Part shown: positions 6,018 to 6,086 of the stretch, piece by piece
Numbering within the stretch: the first letter of the stretch is position 1
Layout: every line of letters starts with the position of its first letter
From: Desulfobacteraceae bacterium
GTDB taxonomy: Bacteria; Desulfobacterota; DSM-4660; Desulfatiglandales; Desulfatiglandaceae
Direction of reading: 5' to 3'
DNA: 6,086 nucleotides
Assembly (NCBI GenBank): GCA_013203065.1
Contig: JABMQV010000300.1
Span: 1 to 6,086 of the forward strand
The notes under the pieces: generated by a model
What the model was told of the DNA's origin: nothing
Databases searched by the model: none
What the model saw: only the letters and a program-made list of their open reading frames with translations
Made by a program: the position numbers and the translations under genes

Positions 6018-6086
6018 CATTTCATCGTTTTTTCCTAGTTTTTCCTCCTTTATGATAATCCTTGACACTTTCAATAAAATTAAATA
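6018..6086. mobile_element. Probable first bases of an integrated element (continues past the window)
   Basis: Starting where tRNA homology ends, composition falls to about 26% GC (17 G or C among the last 66 bases, counted by eye), against a balanced GC content in carB and prmA. The stretch holds two copies of TTTTTCCT (6029-6036 and 6039-6046) ten bases apart. A TTGACA (6062-6067) points right, but its -10 would fall at the cut edge. No coding sequence is identifiable. Element identity is inferred from the tRNA remnant and its orientation; no integrase or cargo gene is visible. Confidence 0.5.

Noticed and set aside
5968..6025. Minus-strand 19-codon frame starting ATGAAATGG with AAGGAGG upstream
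   Set aside because: The AAGGAGG is about 18 bases from the ATG, and the frame is just the tRNA remnant read as codons; chance.
5708..6055. 115-codon + strand open frame overlapping the prmA end and running through the tRNA remnant
   Set aside because: Its C-terminal part, GRGRDRTPDQLI, is the familiar artefact of translating the reverse of a tRNA T-arm and acceptor stem. The N-terminal part is prmA read in another frame.

Overview
This window looks like bacterial chromosome, mostly core genes of mid-GC composition with Shine-Dalgarno-led starts. The gene types and the wording of the CarB and PrmA motifs suggest a proteobacterium-like Gram-negative, perhaps a sulfate-reducer or syntroph lineage (Desulfobacterota). 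That placement is an impression from the proteins, not a computed result.

Layout from left to right: (1) the last 26 codons of an unidentified + strand gene, ending at 82; (2) a convergent, minus-strand, membrane-anchored HtrA/DegS-type serine protease with one PDZ domain (95-1258); (3) a divergent intergenic region (1259-1663) with a candidate promoter for each flanking gene and a long carB leader that can form several stem-loops; (4) carB, the complete large subunit of carbamoyl-phosphate synthetase (1664-4864), without carA beside it; (5) prmA, a ribosomal protein L11 methyltransferase (4888-5778), 23 bases downstream of carB and probably co-transcribed; (6) a non-coding tail (5779-6086).

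The tail is the most informative part. On the minus strand it holds the 3' part of a tRNA-Lys gene (anticodon CTT), from the anticodon stem to an encoded CCA. An intact-looking rho-independent terminator lies just downstream of it. Homology to tRNA-Lys stops abruptly in the 5' strand of the anticodon stem, and the DNA beyond that point (6018-6086) is about 26% GC by hand count and unrelated to tRNA. This is the expected appearance of the distal attachment site of an element integrated into the 3' end of a tRNA-Lys gene. By the geometry, carB-prmA is old chromosome and the element lies to the right, beyond the window. A reconstituted full-length tRNA-Lys(CTT) should sit on the minus strand at its far end.

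The genes do not form one pathway. HtrA would act in envelope protein quality control, CarB supplies carbamoyl phosphate for pyrimidines and arginine, and PrmA modifies the ribosome. No complete novel system is visible inside the window; the lead points to what lies right of position 6018.
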